A stretch of DNA of 44,938 nucleotides from a virus: the IMG/VR virus record IMGVR_UViG_3300050014_000137, positions 1 through 44,938 of that record, one strand, 5' to 3'. The position numbers were made by a program, and so were the translations under genes. The notes below the pieces were generated by a model, which saw nothing but the letters and a program-made list of their open reading frames with translations, searched no databases and had not been told where the DNA came from. Shown in pieces: positions 15,913 through 21,944 of the stretch. Every line of letters starts with the position of its first letter. Position 1 is the first letter of the stretch.

Positions 15913-16334
15913 AGGAACTGCTCTACAATGTCCCCACCGCGCCGTGCAAGTGTGGCATTCTCGCCCTCGATGGCGACCCGCTGGACTGGCCGCTTGAGGA
16001 CCGCCCCGTCATCTATGTCGCGGGCTATTATAGCGCGTGCCCGACGCACGGTGTCCGCAATGCGGTACAGGCTTACGAGGAGCTTCTGGCCGTGGGCTGG
16101 ATACCCCTCGTCCCGCACGCCAGTATGCTGCTCGACATGCTCGCTCCCAACACCCCGGACTTCTGGTACTCCTACGATCTGGCGCTGCTCGCGCGCTGTG
16201 ACGCGATGTATGTCTGTTCCGACATACTCACCCGTGACTCGACTGGCGTGGACAAGGAGATCACCTTCTGCCTGACACACGATATTCCAGTGTATTATGA
16301 GGTCATACCGGCAAAAGATAGGTATTCACGATGA
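15909..16334 (+). CDS. Nucleoside 2-deoxyribosyltransferase-like protein (DUF4406-like)
   Basis: A 141-residue protein. The core matches the Rossmann-like deoxyribosyltransferase superfamily: VIYVAGYYSACP near residue 35, a helix with NAVQAYEELLAVGWIPLVPH, then DLALLARCDAMYV and STGVDKEITFC, which supplies the candidate catalytic Glu. It ends with IPVYYE. Members cleave or exchange N-glycosidic bonds of deoxynucleosides, though many DUF4406 proteins are uncharacterised. The ATGA overlap with the diphosphohydrolase gene suggests joint expression. Confidence 0.7.
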   Translation: MKELLYNVPTAPCKCGILALDGDPLDWPLEDRPVIYVAGYYSACPTHGVRNAVQAYEELLAVGWIPLVPHASMLLDMLAPNTPDFWYSYDLALLARCDAMYVCSDILTRDSTGVDKEITFCLTHDIPVYYEVIPAKDRYSR

Positions 16335-16753
16335 CCGCGCGAGCCGAGATTCGATATCTCGAACAAGATTGTGGATACGAGACGCCGTGCTGGGTGTGGC
16401 AGTTGGCACGAAATCATCATGGATACGACATTGTTCGAGATGGAATCTCACGAATCGCACACCGAGTCTACTGGGAGCGCGAAAACAGGCCGGTGCCTGA
16501 TGGGTTGCAACTCGATAATCTCTGCCAGAATCGTTCCTGTGTTCGACCGTCACATCTCGAACCGGTGACGAATACTGAGAATGCGCGGCGAGGAAGGAAA
16601 TCGAAACTCACCCTCGCGGCGGCACGCGAAATCAGACATTTGTTAGCCAACTCCCAGCTACAACAACGAGACATTGCCGAGATGTTTGGAGTAACCCAAG
16701 AGAACATTTCGAGCATAGGCCGAAACCAAAGTTGGAAAGAGGAGGAAGCATGA
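16331..16753 (+). CDS. HNH_3-like protein with degenerate nuclease motif and C-terminal HTH
   Basis: A 140-residue paralogue of the HNH protein at 28555. The N-terminal module (YLEQDCGYETPCWVW) and zinc-finger-like HNH core are clear, but the motif reads LDNLC...CVRPSHLE. The expected His of DH is Asn63 and the expected Asn of NP is Arg72; only His75 remains. The C-terminus has a helix-turn-helix (QRDIAEMFGVTQENISSI). It may be a DNA-binding protein derived from a homing nuclease, or a dying copy. It is coupled by ATGA on both sides. Confidence 0.75.
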   Translation: MTARAEIRYLEQDCGYETPCWVWQLARNHHGYDIVRDGISRIAHRVYWERENRPVPDGLQLDNLCQNRSCVRPSHLEPVTNTENARRGRKSKLTLAAAREIRHLLANSQLQQRDIAEMFGVTQENISSIGRNQSWKEEEA

Positions 16754-16971
16754 TAGCCCGACCCGCAGACGAATGGCTTTACAAAGTCATACTGAATGGT
16801 GAGGATGTGTCGAAGCGAGCATTCCTAGCCGTCGCCTTCTGTGGACTCGGATATGTGAAAGTCTACCGACACGATCACTTGTTTGATTTCCCTTATGTCG
16901 GAGCGGACGGACGGGTCGCCACGGAGACGGTGTGGGGACGAGTCAGTATCAAACGGAGGGGGCACCGATGA
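16750..16971 (+). CDS. Hypothetical protein, 73 aa
   Basis: Starts MIARPADEWLYKVIL with a GGAGGA Shine-Dalgarno just upstream. Predicted mainly beta, ending with a basic tail (IKRRGHR). No family recognised. ATGA overlaps on both sides show it belongs to the same early operon. Confidence 0.6.
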   Translation: MIARPADEWLYKVILNGEDVSKRAFLAVAFCGLGYVKVYRHDHLFDFPYVGADGRVATETVWGRVSIKRRGHR

Positions 16972-17234
16972 CCGAAGTGCAGCGAGTGACCACGGAGAGC
17001 GGTACGACCTACGACTTCTGGCCGGGGATGACGTATGTGAGACGGAATCTCAGAGGGAGCCGTCCGATGCGTCGTGACGGTGAGTGGGTGCCCGTCGTCG
17101 GCGTGAATGTCGGCATGGGCAAGCCAATGGTCCTACATCTGACTGGTGTCGCAGAGACCGGCGACACCATGCGGACGACGACACCCGTGGTGTCCATCGA
17201 GCCTGTGGAAGTGGACTGGAACGACAACTTCTGA
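16968..17234 (+). CDS. Hypothetical protein, 88 aa
   Basis: Last gene of the first plus operon, beginning MTEVQRVTTESGTTYDF with GGAGGGGG upstream. Predicted beta-rich; it contains RTTTPVVSIEPVEVDW near the C-terminus. No recognised domain. A strong terminator follows 17 nt after its stop. Confidence 0.65.
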   Translation: MTEVQRVTTESGTTYDFWPGMTYVRRNLRGSRPMRRDGEWVPVVGVNVGMGKPMVLHLTGVAETGDTMRTTTPVVSIEPVEVDWNDNF

Positions 17235-17250
17235 TCTGGTAGGGACAGTC

Positions 17251-17290
17251 AAGACCCCCGAGCTGCGAGGCTACGGGGGTCTTTTTGTTT
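17251..17290 (+). terminator. Rho-independent terminator of the first plus operon
   Basis: Perfect 10-bp stem AAGACCCCCG / CGGGGGTCTT (17251-17260 and 17274-17283) with a 13-nt loop, followed by TTTGTTTT. It faces a short minus-strand gene and probably protects it from read-through. Confidence 0.9.
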
Positions 17291-17312
17291 TCAGCGCGAT
17301 TTCTGAGACTGG

Positions 17313-17402
17313 CTACTTCTTCTTGACGGGCTTCTTGACCTTCTTCTCGTCACCCTTGGTGAACGGAGCGGCCTTCTTGCCAGCGAACTTGGCTTTAGCC
17401 AT
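17313..17402 (-). CDS. 29-aa lysine-rich peptide
   Basis: Encodes MAKAKFAGKKAAPFTK followed by a tail of Lys-rich repeats; 12 of 29 residues are Lys. It has a GAAAGGA Shine-Dalgarno and the best promoter in the window. The composition resembles the unstructured tails of histone-like or ribosomal proteins, so binding to nucleic acid or an acidic host protein is plausible. It is isolated on the minus strand in the early region. In the mRNA a 5-bp hairpin (CUUUC-GAC-GAAAG, 17411-17423) would partly cover the ribosome site. No family recognised. Confidence 0.65.
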   Translation of the reverse strand: MAKAKFAGKKAAPFTKGDEKKVKKPVKKK

Positions 17403-17449
17403 CGTCGATCCTTTCGTCGAAAGTGGCACACTGAATGGAGTCCGAGGGC

Positions 17450-17478
17450 AGTATAGCACTTGGCGATTGAGGTGTCAA
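17450..17478 (-). promoter_or_regulatory. Strong promoter of the 29-aa peptide gene
   Basis: Minus strand: -35 TTGACA (17473-17478, perfect), 17-nt spacer, -10 TATACT (17450-17455) in the context GTGCTATACT (extended -10). This is the closest match to the sigma-70 consensus found here. It points away from the repeat-rich noncoding block. Confidence 0.85.
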
Positions 17479-17479
17479 T

Positions 17480-18298
17480 CATATTAGTAATTATAAGATT
17501 ATACGCAGAGTAGGGAGAGCGTGCGTATAACGTTCAACATGGGACTTGTGTGTTATATTTTGTGTCGCGTTGATATGCTGTGGGGGTGATTATCGTGACG
17601 TGGACTATATCGGAGTATCGGAAGAGATAGACAAGTATCTCTGGGGATTGGAAGAAAGTGCCTTTTAGAGTGATGAGTTCTCCGAGGGACCGACACCGCG
17701 TGCGATGCGATTCGCTGATATAGGGGTGGGGTATCCCTTATGGCACAAGTTTCCAGCGCACGGATCAGGCTAGGCAAGTACCATGCCAAGTATCCCTATA
17801 CTATGCAACAAAACGACGAACGGCATACCCATTTAGGGGTACAAGAACCATGCCAACATGCACTACAAGAACCATGCCAACATGCACTACAAGAATCATG
17901 CCATTGTGCCATGTACTGCACGACATCATCGCTTTACTGTGATGTAGTAGTGTATGGAAGATGCTGTCATATGCGACAGTCTAGGCACTATCCGCCCGTG
18001 AGAGCATACCCCTGTAACGCGCCACAATGCCCACTGTGACACGCTACCCCATCATGGGCATACGACCTAATGCGCTAATATTCTGAAGTCTACGATTGTC
18101 GTGCCAAGTATGCGACCATTCGTTATATAGCGTGACCGTTTGTCATTCGATAGATGGTACTACCATTGTGCGCTATGACGGGTAGACTAGCAGTAACAGG
18201 GAACGCCAACACGAAAGTACGTGGCACGATGATAGATCCGAAGCAGGATATATGACGTGTCGGACGGTCTGCTCACAATCGTTGTGGAGGAATGATTC
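17480..18298. other. Repeat-rich noncoding block, candidate origin/control region
   Basis: About 820 bp with no convincing gene, lower in GC than the neighbours. It contains the 24-bp tandem repeat listed separately, the word CATGCCAA at 17782, 17849 and 17873, and TGCCAAGTAT at both 17785 and 18102. CACTGTGAC at 18032 recurs at 18960. A plus-strand extended -10 (TGTTATATT, 17551-17559) diverges from the peptide promoter but lacks a clear -35. Such clustered short repeats next to divergent promoters suit iterons or operator sites. An untranslated RNA is another option. Confidence 0.45.
17840..17911 (+). repeat. 24-bp tandem repeat, three units
   Basis: Units at 17840-17863 and 17864-17887 are identical (TACAAGAACCATGCCAACAT plus GCAC). 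The third, 17888-17911, is diverged. Each unit contains CATGCCAA or a variant. Because 24 is a multiple of 3 the repeat makes an open frame with repeated Cys-Gln-His, which I consider incidental. Confidence 0.85.
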
Positions 18299-18421
18299 AT
18301 GCCGAAGATTTGCGCGTGTCCGTGCTATGGCGAGGAATGCGACCGGGTAGAATGCCCGTTCCAGCTTGCCGAGGATAACGTGTGCCTGTACGAATCCGAC
18401 GACGAAGGGAATGATCGATGA
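18299..18421 (+). CDS. Small Cys-rich protein, 40 aa
   Basis: Encodes MPKICACPCYGEECDRVECP followed by an acidic tail. Five closely spaced cysteines in the first 19 residues, with a sixth later, suggest a zinc knuckle. A strong GGAGGA Shine-Dalgarno lies 7 nt before the ATG, and the stop overlaps the next start (ATGA). It is the first gene after the noncoding block. Function unknown. Confidence 0.7.
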   Translation: MPKICACPCYGEECDRVECPFQLAEDNVCLYESDDEGNDR

Positions 18422-18714
18422 AGACTAGCAACTATCAAGAGGTCCGGGATGCGCTCTACCATCGTGAGAGATTCACGCACGGAAGCCGCAACGGGAACCG
18501 CAACGACTACACACGCCGGGACGCTACGTCTACCACCTATAGCGTGTGGAGTTACAACACGCTTATCCTCACATACAATCTCAACGCGCACAGGGTAACG
18601 TACTTCGACAACCGGTATTACTCTCAGACGACATCCCGTCTACAGTCCATGATTCGCGCCGCATTCCTCGATGAGGTGGGTGGTCTCGTCGCCCGCGTGG
18701 TCTATGAATACTAA
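18418..18714 (+). CDS. Hypothetical protein, 98 aa (DUF8033-like)
   Basis: A small basic protein starting MKTSNYQEVRDALYH. The central pattern TTYSVWSYNTLILTYNL followed by FDNRYYSQTTSRLQ is common in small phage proteins of unknown function with the phrase VWSYNT. The Thr-Ser-rich region before it and the helix after it fit one compact domain. A 16-bp direct repeat array begins within its stop codon. Coupled by ATGA to the Cys-rich gene. Confidence 0.7.
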   Translation: MKTSNYQEVRDALYHRERFTHGSRNGNRNDYTRRDATSTTYSVWSYNTLILTYNLNAHRVTYFDNRYYSQTTSRLQSMIRAAFLDEVGGLVARVVYEY

Positions 18715-18757
18715 CACCTAACATAACTAACACCTAGCATAACTAACACCTAGCTTA
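18710..18757 (+). repeat. 16-bp direct repeat x3 (ACTAACACCTARCWTA)
   Basis: Three contiguous copies: 18710-18725, 18726-18741 and 18742-18757, differing at two positions, followed by AT-rich ACAATATTACG. Each copy carries TAA and TAG, and since 16 is not a multiple of 3 the array has stops in several frames. Length and tandem arrangement are iteron-like. Confidence 0.9.
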
Positions 18758-18803
18758 ACAATATTACGCTGGCACTAAACCTCAAGTGGAAGGATAGACT
18801 ATC

Positions 18804-18887
18804 ATGCGCCGCATGACGCGCCCGCAATACCGCGCCATGCTCGCGATCAAACGCGCCGTATCCGCACCGACCCCTAAGAAGCGTTGA
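18804..18887 (+). CDS. 27-aa arginine-rich peptide
   Basis: Encodes MRRMTRPQYRAMLAIK plus VSAPTPKKR. GGAAGGA lies 9 nt upstream, directly after the 16-bp repeat array. Ten of 27 residues are Arg or Lys. It may be a tiny nucleic-acid-binding peptide; no family recognised. Confidence 0.5.
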   Translation: MRRMTRPQYRAMLAIKRAVSAPTPKKR

Positions 18888-18986
18888 GAGGCGCTGTAAG
18901 ACTTCGGGCATACAGTATGGACTCTGAGTCCACTAGACACAACAATGCGCCACAGCGGACACTGTGACGCGGAGATGGGGTATCTA

Positions 18987-19109
18987 ATGGAGTGGCAAGC
19001 TCGCAGGATAGCGCGGCGTCGGCACATCTTGAGGCTACGATCCGTGGAACGCGCCCAGTGTATGTTCTTCACGCTATGCGCGTTCTCGCTGTATGCACTA
19101 TGCCGCTAG
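18987..19109 (+). CDS. Possible 40-aa membrane peptide
   Basis: MEWQARRIARRRHILR then a hydrophobic run CMFFTLCAFSLYALC. A basic N-terminus followed by one membrane segment is a sensible small membrane protein. A start at 18975 would add four residues. Ribosome binding is only fair (GGAG/GGGG upstream), so this is tentative. It fills an otherwise empty gap between two genes. Confidence 0.35.
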   Translation: MEWQARRIARRRHILRLRSVERAQCMFFTLCAFSLYALCR

Positions 19110-19132
19110 ATTGACCACGGAAGGAGACTACA

Positions 19133-19381
19133 ATGGACAGCACTCGCGTCGTATTCCGCACGTTCTCGGACGGTGAAGTAATAGCACTATTTCCGGATCA
19201 GACGTGGTACGACCATCAGTCGGACACTGTGGACAGCTACATGCGCTTCGGCCAACACGGGGCGGCATCGTACAGCTACGTTATCGCGCATACCCGCCCA
19301 GCGACTCGTGACCAGTACCTCGATCTCGCTGCTGAGCTGACCTCGATAGGCTACGACCTCCACGTAGCGCATCGGCGCTAA
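19133..19381 (+). CDS. Hypothetical protein, 82 aa
   Basis: Starts MDSTRVVFRTFSDGEVIALFP with GGAAGGAG upstream. The phrase VVFRTFSDGEVIALFP followed by SYMRFGQHGAA is frequent in small conserved phage proteins of unknown function. C-terminal helix LAAELTSIGYDL. It converges with the minus-strand terminase-like gene, sharing four bases at the stop codons. Confidence 0.72.
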   Translation: MDSTRVVFRTFSDGEVIALFPDQTWYDHQSDTVDSYMRFGQHGAASYSYVIAHTRPATRDQYLDLAAELTSIGYDLHVAHRR

Positions 19382-20067
19382 CCCTCGCGGAAGACTCCGT
19401 CCTCACCTTGCGTCAAGAGTATCACTCGCTCTTGCATCTCCTCAACGCTCGGCTCATGTGAGTTATCATCCACGACCACGTTGACCTGCGTCTTCTCCAC
19501 AATGTCAAACATTGCCTTCTGAGAATGAAAAAACAGCAGGGGATTTAGCGCACTACTCCAGGCCGCTTGTTCCATGAAGGATCGGAGCGCTTCCTTGCAC
19601 ACACCATACGCAGCGGCACGCTCCGGATTACTCTGGTCCTTCTCGATCTGTCCCATCCTCGCGAGTGTTACTCCATTCCAGAGCGCCCAGCATCCGATGG
19701 TCGGTGGTATCTTGTTGTCGTATGCCCAGGTGAAAAACGCCTCTATCTCCCTGAATGCGTCACTCGCTGTCGCCGGAGGCTTCACAAGCTCGCCTCGCGC
19801 CACGAGCCACTGGATAGCCGCGAGTCGGTGGCCCTCGTCCTCAAACAACTTGTTGGGAGATACATCCAGATTCCGAGTACACTCCAACCGGTGCGCTATG
19901 AAGGGAGATACCATCGGATCGTCGGGATGGGTCGCATACCTCACGAGAGAGTCAACTATCTTCTCCTTGCTACCCGAATCATGGGGATGCTTCGCGAGAT
20001 CTTGCTCTCGCGTCATGCGACCCGGAGGCCGTCCTATCCTCTTGCCGTTCTTACTGAAGGTCGTCAT
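19378..20067 (-). CDS. terS: Putative small terminase subunit
   Basis: A 229-residue protein with an AT-hook-like start (GKRIGRPPGR), a helical N-terminal half, and a C-terminal region ALNPLLFFHSQKAMFDIVEK followed by VNVVVDDN. This resembles small terminases, in which a phrase like (N)P..IF.LK precedes a strand that ends the protein. It would recognise the packaging site. Unusually it stands alone on the minus strand in the early arm, about 10 kb from the large subunit, with its own promoter and a 9-codon leader ORF. An early DNA-binding regulator is the alternative. Confidence 0.6.
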   Translation of the reverse strand: MTTFSKNGKRIGRPPGRMTREQDLAKHPHDSGSKEKIVDSLVRYATHPDDPMVSPFIAHRLECTRNLDVSPNKLFEDEGHRLAAIQWLVARGELVKPPATASDAFREIEAFFTWAYDNKIPPTIGCWALWNGVTLARMGQIEKDQSNPERAAAYGVCKEALRSFMEQAAWSSALNPLLFFHSQKAMFDIVEKTQVNVVVDDNSHEPSVEEMQERVILLTQGEDGVFREG

Positions 20068-20071
20068 GCCC

Positions 20072-20101
20072 CTACTTCGTACACGTCTTGGTCATATCCA
20101 C
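20072..20101 (-). CDS. Putative 9-codon leader ORF before the small terminase gene
   Basis: GTG at 20101 opens MDMTKTCTK and stops at TAG 20072-20074, four bases before the terminase ATG. It has an ideal AAGGAG 6 nt upstream (20108-20113). The terminase-like gene itself has only GGGG one base before its ATG. It may be translated by re-initiation after this leader. Confidence 0.4.
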   Translation of the reverse strand: MDMTKTCTK

Positions 20102-20128
20102 TTTTGTCTCCTTAGTCGTGCCGCACCT

Positions 20129-20157
20129 AGTATAGCACACATCCTCGACTTCGGCAA
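20129..20157 (-). promoter_or_regulatory. Promoter of the small terminase gene
   Basis: Minus strand: -35 TTGCCG (20152-20157), 17-nt spacer, -10 TATACT (20129-20134) in the decamer GTGCTATACT. Same extended -10 as the promoters at 17450 and 20486. Confidence 0.7.
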
Positions 20158-20462
20158 GATGCTACCTCTACCTCTGGTAACTTCTGGCAATAGTGCCTCT
20201 GACCTGCGCGACTTTCCCGATTCGACCACCTCGGATTATCGCTATCTGTATATGCCATTAGTACCGACCTGCGAATATCCTCAATATTGACCCGAACGCA
20301 ATATGTTTAGTACCTTGCTCTATACTCTTTCATTTATTCCTTTATCTAATAACTTTACTACCTCCTAGTAGCCAACAACTACAAAATATTGATATCTTCT
20401 CGAATCCTCTACTTTCCGCAGGGTATCCCGCAAAACTAAAAAAATGGATAGGTGACATGTCC
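20158..20462. other. AT-rich intergenic block
   Basis: About 300 bp without a gene between divergent promoters. From about 20280 to 20450 it becomes markedly AT- and pyrimidine-rich with CAATATTGA at 20282 and AAATATTGATAT near 20385. It could be a DNA-unwinding element. No tRNA or coding pattern is seen. Confidence 0.5.
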
Positions 20463-20491
20463 TTGTTGTTTACCGAAAAAAGTGCTATACT
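20463..20491 (+). promoter_or_regulatory. Promoter of the paralogue pair 20530/21056
   Basis: -35 TTGTTG (20463-20468), 17-nt spacer, -10 TATACT (20486-20491) in the decamer GTGCTATACT. The leader ends with AGAGAGG before ATG 20530. Confidence 0.75.
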
Positions 20492-20529
20492 ACTAAACAC
20501 GCTGGAAATCCCCAACAGAGAGGTTCGCC

Positions 20530-21054
20530 ATGAAAATGCACTTGGTACGTCGGGATTCCATCCCCGCCCGCCGCACCGTGAAACGGAACCCGGATGCGCC
20601 CGAGGCCCGATACAGGACCGACGGCACGCGGATCAGACTCACGGGATACGACACACTCATCCGAGAGTTTCAGCGCGGCAGCGATAGCGTGGTGGAGGTA
20701 CGATTCTCGGATGGGCACCCCGATACCATCTATCACGGACTGCTCTCGGCCTGTCACGACATGCCCGCGCCTGAAATCGACGTGATGCAGCGCGGGACGC
20801 GGGTGTACCTGACACGCGGGGCCGACACGGACAAGATCGCCCGCGCGGAGCGGAGAGAGGCCGTCCGCGACACACTGCACACATTCGACGCGAGCGGGGC
20901 GCACACTGAGCGCATCGACTGTACGCCCGAGGACTTTCCGGCGCTGTACGCCCTGTTCCAGAAGCAGCGGACGGCGCAGGGGCTGGGGAATGTCCGTGTC
21001 GGTCGTGCAGCAGGACTGACGGGTATCGTGTTGACGAATACAATGGTGGACTGA
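20530..21054 (+). CDS. Hypothetical early protein, 174 aa (paralogue A)
   Basis: A basic protein starting MKMHLVRRDSIPARR. Residues about 38-98 (GYDTLIREFQRG, VVEVRF, RGTRVYLTRG) align with residues about 37-98 of the next gene. The shared pattern is Y-x-x-L-(I/V)-x-(E/D)-F-x-R, then VEV, then RG-(T/D)-RV-(Y/F)-L. The C-terminal part differs and is helical with DCTPEDFPALYALFQ. The repeated module may be a small DNA- or protein-binding domain. No known family recognised. Confidence 0.68.
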   Translation: MKMHLVRRDSIPARRTVKRNPDAPEARYRTDGTRIRLTGYDTLIREFQRGSDSVVEVRFSDGHPDTIYHGLLSACHDMPAPEIDVMQRGTRVYLTRGADTDKIARAERREAVRDTLHTFDASGAHTERIDCTPEDFPALYALFQKQRTAQGLGNVRVGRAAGLTGIVLTNTMVD

Positions 21055-21055
21055 C

Positions 21056-21589
21056 ATGCCACACACCGTAGTATCCGAGATTCCATCGTGGGGCTCCGTC
21101 ACACCGTCCCCCGTCCGGCCCGTCCCCGTCGCTCGCGGGGCAAAGAAGAACGTGAGCACACAGACATACGCCGCACTCGTGGAGGACTTCGAGCGGTCGG
21201 AGGATACAGCCGTCGAGGTCGTATACGACCACACCTTGCAGGTGCCGCACACACTCTGGACTTCGCTGAATGCAGCGCGCGGGCGGGACTACCTGCACAT
21301 CGAGTGCAAGATTCGAGGGGACCGGGTATTCCTGTGTAAGCGAGGCGTACCCGGCGTGGTGCTGCTTCAGGGACGGCTGGGGCGATCGATGCTGCGTATG
21401 ACCGCGCTCACGGTCGAGCGGGACAGGTTGGTGCGGGAGTACGAGTCTTTGGGCGCGCTGACGGAGACAGTCGGGGACATAGTGCTCGCCGCGCAGCATC
21501 AGATCGAGGGTGCGATGAAGCGGGAGACACAGAAGCAGACGCGGATACAGGAGAGCATCGCCGCGCTCAATGCTGCGGGAGAAAAGTAG
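21056..21589 (+). CDS. Hypothetical early protein, 177 aa (paralogue B)
   Basis: Shares the 60-residue module with the preceding gene (TYAALVEDFERS, VEVVYD, RGDRVFLCKRG) and then has a long charged helix with heptad-like spacing (RLVREYESLGALTETV, IEGAMKRETQKQTRIQE), probably a coiled coil. It starts one base after the previous stop. A tandem duplication followed by divergence of the tails is the simplest origin. Function unknown. Confidence 0.68.
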   Translation: MPHTVVSEIPSWGSVTPSPVRPVPVARGAKKNVSTQTYAALVEDFERSEDTAVEVVYDHTLQVPHTLWTSLNAARGRDYLHIECKIRGDRVFLCKRGVPGVVLLQGRLGRSMLRMTALTVERDRLVREYESLGALTETVGDIVLAAQHQIEGAMKRETQKQTRIQESIAALNAAGEK

Positions 21590-21592
21590 TCA

Positions 21593-21621
21593 TTGACAAT
21601 AAACGCAGTAGGGTGTAGCAT
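21593..21621 (+). promoter_or_regulatory. Promoter of the methyltransferase operon
   Basis: -35 TTGACA (21593-21598, perfect), 17-nt spacer, -10 TAGCAT (21616-21621), immediately after the previous gene. The leader of about 85 nt ends with AGAAGGAGCAGG before ATG 21714. Confidence 0.6.
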
Positions 21622-21713
21622 CGTAGAAGTAAGGGTGCGCGGGTGCGTCGGCTACAGGTACGGCCCGCGACCGAGAGTCATAGGACAAACACAACGACAG
21701 AAGGAGCAGGACA

Positions 21714-21944
21714 ATGGCACAGGCGACACGGCAGGATTGGGTTCCGGTAGTACCAGCGGTCGAGAGTTACACGCTGAGTCTCACGCCCGACGAGGCGGAC
21801 ACGCTCAGCGCGATGTTCACCAAGCATGTTGCGCCGGGACACATGATCCAAGCCACCAAGGCCGATGTGACGCCATTGGACTTCCCCAAGCCGGGCGAGA
21901 GCATGGACATGGATTGGGACACCGGACGGAGGCGCAAGTCATGA
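21714..21944 (+). CDS. Hypothetical acidic protein, 76 aa
   Basis: Starts MAQATRQDWVPVVPAV; has a helix LTPDEADTLSAMFTKHV and an acidic, Met/Asp-rich segment (ESMDMDWDTG) before a basic tail. An excellent GGAG Shine-Dalgarno. It overlaps the methyltransferase ATG by four bases (ATGA). Unknown family; an inhibitor or partner of the next enzyme is possible. Confidence 0.6.
   Translation: MAQATRQDWVPVVPAVESYTLSLTPDEADTLSAMFTKHVAPGHMIQATKADVTPLDFPKPGESMDMDWDTGRRRKS

Noticed and set aside
17553-17789. 78-codon minus-strand ORF in the noncoding block
   Set aside because: No start signals, low-complexity basic/Ser composition, and it overlaps the promoter region.
17740-18039. 99-codon plus-strand ORF with repeated Gln-Glu-Pro-Cys-Gln-His
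   Set aside because: The frame is open mainly because the 24-bp repeat is a multiple of three. There is no clear Shine-Dalgarno, the composition is odd, and the surrounding region looks noncoding.
20380-20430. tRNA-like TCTCGAATCC sequence
   Set aside because: No acceptor stem, anticodon arm or CCA-proximal pairing could be built around it; no tRNA genes were found in the window.
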